From contig CM060175.1 in the NCBI GenBank assembly GCA_030549775.1, positions 8,122,564 through 8,186,563 on the forward strand: a DNA stretch of 64,000 nt. The letters run 5' to 3'. A program made the translations under genes and the position numbers. The stretch comes from Tamarix chinensis (taxonomy: Eukaryota > Streptophyta > Magnoliopsida > Caryophyllales > Tamaricaceae). Positions within the stretch are counted from its first letter, which is position 1; the number at the start of each line of letters is the position of its first letter. A model generated the notes under the pieces. That model was not told the origin of the DNA, did no database searches, and saw only the letters and a list, made by a program, of their open reading frames with translations. Positions 61,301-64,000 of this stretch are shown piece after piece.

Positions 61301-64000
61301 TTGATCTGTCTACTCCCCTGATGCCATTTTGTTTGGTCATTGCCTTGATATTTTTCCTCTATACTATTTGACAGTTTGTTAAGCCCTTCATCCATGTGTT
61401 CACAAGACTAGTGAGGCCGTTGAGAATTTCCGTTAGGGATTCCTTCACTGCAGCATCAGATACCGATTTGTTGGGGACCTGATTCAATGATCTAGGCATA
61501 GGGAGGTCATGAAAAGTTTCCAAAAGAGTTTCTATGGAATTAGAGAAATTCCAGAGATAGTGTTACATTAATTGAATTGATTGATTATGCATTTGAGGGA
61601 ATTAGGGTTTGGGTTTGTGAGAACTAGAGAGCAGAGAGAGATAGGCATGGTGAAGGAGAGAGGTAAGCTAATTCTCCCAACTTGTTTGTTTCTGACCTCT
61701 TATTTATAGCTGAATACGAACTTGGGGAGCAAGTCAGGGTCTCTAGTAGGTTTAGGAATCAATTAAGACCTATTAATCCCTAATACATGAATCATCTACT
61801 CCCTCTAAAAGAGCACATAGAGAGTCCTCTTTTAAGTTCTAATAAAAATTTATTGTTATATTTTCTAATTTACCCTTTCTCATTTCATTAATGTATCACA
61901 TAACAATAAAATTCTTCAAGTTCTAATGTGGTTAATTTAGTCAATTTGTGTATGATTTATTCTAAACTCTAATGCTTCTTATTATGTGTGATAAAAGACT
62001 AAATCCTCTATCATTTAACGGAGGGAGTATAGACTAAGGCCTGCTAAGAGTTACTTAAAATTAATGCCTGCAACTTATTAATGGACTCAATTCTAATAAA
62101 CTAGGACTAAAACTGGGTTTGACCTTGATGGGCCTGCCAGTGGGCCTGGTCCACATCCAAGCTTTGTAACACATTATGATCAGATGATCATAATACTGGA
62201 AAGTCCAGTCTTGCAACTCCTGATACATTTTCCTGATGCATACTTGCATCCATTGATGAACGCGCTTGTTAAATAATAGGGTTCATGCTTCTTTAATGTC
62301 TGACTGTTAAGCTCAAAGTTGTAAAAGGCTATGGTTTTAGTTTCATGGACTTGTTTGTATAATATTGGTCGATCTTCTCAACAAATTTGTAAAGTTATCA
62401 GCTCTATAATGAGATTTCTGTGTTTGCAGTTTCATGACCTTAGAACCCTTTGTATGGCTTGTTAGAGTTTCATTGCCCCTTAAATATTATTATGTTATGG
62501 CTCTTCTCACCCGTCTCACCTGCCTTCTTTATGCTTTCTACATACATTTTGTCTCCATTCCCACCTTCTTGTTCACTCTTGTATATGTGCATGATTATTC
62601 AAGCTAGTTTGGAAAAATGATGCTGCTTGTTCCTTGTCAGTTGGCGTTTATATTCTTTAATGTAGTGTTTACTTGGTGATGCTGCTTTCATTGGGATTTT
62701 ATCTTCTCTGTACATTGTCTTATGGATTTTTGGATCTTTATGTGGGGTACTGCACAAGATTCTTGCTTCATTTTAGCTCATGGTATTTTTGGCTATCATT
62801 TTTTGTTGTGTTTAACATCTTTTGTTTCTTATTGGACCTAAACGTTTTTTTACCCCAGCTTTGAGCAGTCACCAAGACATGATTCCTATGTTCCTCGTTT
62901 TGAAGCTGAACTTGCTCAATTTTGTGAGAAACTGGTGAGAAGTGCTTTCTGTACTTTCACTTAGCTTTTCAAAGATTATGTTTCCAACCTTGGATTCAAT
63001 CACTTTTATTTTTTTTTCTCTTTCTGTGGGGCAATTCTGTTCTTCTAGGTCTCGGACTTGGACAGAAGAGTGAGGCGTGGGAGAGAACGGCTCGCTCAGG
63101 AGGTTGAACCAGTCCCAGCCCCTCCGCTTTCAGCTGAGAAAGCTGAGCAGCTCTCTGTACTGGAAGAGAAGATAAAAAACCTACTCGAACAGGCTGAAGA
63201 ACTTGGTGAAGCTGGTAAAGTGGAAGAAGTGGAGGCACTTATGCGAAAGGTCCTGTTAAATATTCTTTTATTTGTCATTTCAGCCATTAATATTGTGATC
63301 TCCAAGTTCTAAATTGCTAACCTAAACAAAGATGAAAGAGAGAAGGGAACCAGGTATTATAGATGAAAATTCATGTGCACATTTTCATTCATGACATGGG
63401 GAATCCTATGGTTGCTCATCAGTCATCACCTTCAAGCTGTATAGTTTTGACAGTCTCATCTGGCTTTCCCGTTTCCAGTGTATGTTGTGTGTGATTATCA
63501 GGGTTTCCTGTCACAAACAACATATGTAACTGATCTGTGCAGGTAGATAGCCTTAATGCAGAAAAGACTGCATTAACCGAACAGCCCCACAGTCTGTCTT
63601 TGCTAACACAGGACAAAAAGATGGCTTTATGTGAAATTTGTGGGTCTTTTCTGGTAGCAAATGATGCACTGGAGAGGACTCAGTCTCACATTGCAGGCAA
63701 GCAACACATTGGTTATGGCATGGTTCGTGAATTCTTAAATGAGCACAAGGTGGGTCTCTGCCTTTTGGATCAAGATTTTGGCTATTGACGTTTATTTGCT
63801 TTGCTTAATTTCTTGATCTTATATGATTGCAGGCAGCTAAGGAGAAGGCCAAAGAAGAGGAAAGATTGGCGAGGGAGAAAGAGACAGAAGAGCGAAGGAA
63901 ACAGAAAGTGAAGGAATATGAGAGCAGAGGCAGAAGAAGTGTATCAAGTGATCGGGACAGGAATCGTGAGCATGATAAGTACGGGGAACGTGACAGATAT
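55365..64000 (+). CDS. LUC7-like U1 snRNP-associated splicing factor (5' part, seven exons)
   Basis: Exons: 55365-55407, 55529-55657, 55951-55990, 62859-62934, 63049-63249, 63543-63749, 63833-64000 (continues past the window). All introns are GT-AG and phases join without a stop, giving 288 residues. It starts MDAQRALLDELMGAARNLTEEE, the N-terminus of plant LUC7 proteins. A CCCH zinc finger uses C37, C45, C60 and H64 (WDDKEVCAFYMVRFCPHDLF...GPCPRIHD). A helical coiled region with RRVRRGRERLAQEVEP and AEQLSVLEEKIKNL follows. A C2H2 finger uses C193, C196, H212 and H218 (CEICGSFL...HIAGKQH). The last exon opens the Arg/Lys/Glu-rich tail. LUC7 proteins bind U1 snRNP in the nucleus and help choose 5' splice sites. 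The closest named plant relatives are LUC7A/LUC7B of Arabidopsis. The ATG sits in CCACCATGG, a strong context. Confidence 0.95.
58401..58939. repeat. 263-bp tandem duplication in intron 3
   Basis: Two copies start at 58401 and 58664 with TAAAAAAATTGCATGTATCC and share GAAATTCCTACTTTGGAACCC and the end GCTTGTTCATAAAT. The second copy has a T-run near 58845 in place of a GTGTGCTG stretch. The origin is unknown. Confidence 0.9.
60499..61660 (-). mobile_element. Antisense retroelement remnant bracketed by ~150-bp direct repeats
   Basis: About 60505-60660 and 61505-61640 are related: AATTGAATTGATTGATT, then AATTAGGGTT(T)GGGTTTGTGA. Between them the minus strand has a Pro/Ser-rich frame (61340-60948), preceded by ESLTEILNGLTSLVNTWM-like words that resemble the start of a gypsy gag. 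No enzyme domain is seen. It may be a small non-autonomous LTR element or a gag relic. Confidence 0.4.
61799..62027. mobile_element. Stowaway-type MITE (Tc1/mariner), 229 bp
   Basis: The ends are CTCCCTCTAAAAGAG and, reversed, CTCCCTCCGTTAAATGA, flanked by TA on both sides (61797-61798, 62028-62029). The CTCCCTCCGT terminus and TA target are diagnostic of plant Stowaway elements. It is AT-rich and carries no transposase. Confidence 0.85.

Larger units (their letters stand above)
55991..62858 (+). other. Third intron of the LUC7-like gene, 6868 bp
   Basis: The donor is AAAG|GTAATT and the acceptor TTTTTACCCCAG|C. The flanking exons rejoin as KLKE-SFEQSPRHDS with the phase kept. All other introns of the gene are 83-293 bp. 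It holds AT-rich DNA, a tandem duplication, an antisense retroelement remnant and a Stowaway MITE. Stretches not listed separately (56000-58400, 59000-60480, 62030-62850) show no gene or clear repeat, apart from short AC and TA runs near 56790-56910. Confidence 0.9.

Noticed and set aside
63058..63312. Continuing the fifth LUC7 exon through 63312
   Set aside because: The conserved protein ends at ALMRK and continues as VDSLNAEK in the next exon. A GT donor at 63250 and an AG acceptor at 63542 keep the frame.

Overview
This window is nuclear DNA from a flowering plant, or at least a seed plant. It holds one recognisable host gene, at the right edge: a LUC7-like U1 snRNP factor with GT-AG introns. 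The rest is mainly nested LTR retrotransposons using plant-type primers (initiator Met tRNA and Asp tRNA) plus short plant MITEs. I cannot name the species from sequence alone.

Layout. 1-14115: a decayed Ty3/gypsy element of Del/Tekay type on the plus strand (5' LTR end, tRNA-Met primer site, gag, protease, RT, RNase H, integrase, 3' LTR). A 3.6-kb solo LTR of the same superfamily sits inside it at 1733-5322, and further LTR ends follow, one carrying a hAT-like MITE. 14116-24475: overlapping LTR fragments in both orientations with low-complexity tracts. 24476-40302: a SIRE/Maximus-type copia element (+). Its 5' LTR is split by a second copia element on the minus strand (24788-35127), which is itself split inside its reverse transcriptase by a 4.9-kb Tekay-type LTR (26876-31767). 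40303-51963: two Tekay-type LTR pieces. The second is split by a fairly young 6.7-kb non-autonomous LTR retrotransposon (44988-51674) with exact GTATT target duplications, a tRNA-Asp primer site and a gag-tail-like reading frame. 51964-55250: AT-rich intergenic DNA with two or three MITEs. 55365-64000: seven exons of the LUC7-like gene, cut by the window edge, with a 6.9-kb third intron holding a Stowaway MITE, a 263-bp tandem duplication and an antisense retroelement remnant.

How it works together. All the retroelement proteins seen here are broken except possibly that of the non-autonomous element, which would need enzymes from a helper. The LUC7-like protein would act in 5' splice-site selection in the nucleus and has no functional link to the transposons.

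The most interesting signals are structural. The non-autonomous element has two copies of a 'hairpin, 5 nt, polypurine tract' module whose stems differ in sequence but both pair perfectly. It also has two adjacent leader hairpins with identical stems and different tetraloops. The Tekay-type LTRs share a stem-loop near their 3' ends that is kept by wobble or replacement pairs in several copies. A quasi-palindromic ACCGATCGACTGGTT motif is scattered through LTRs of two unrelated superfamilies. All comparisons were made by eye, so boundaries marked approximate could move by tens of bases.
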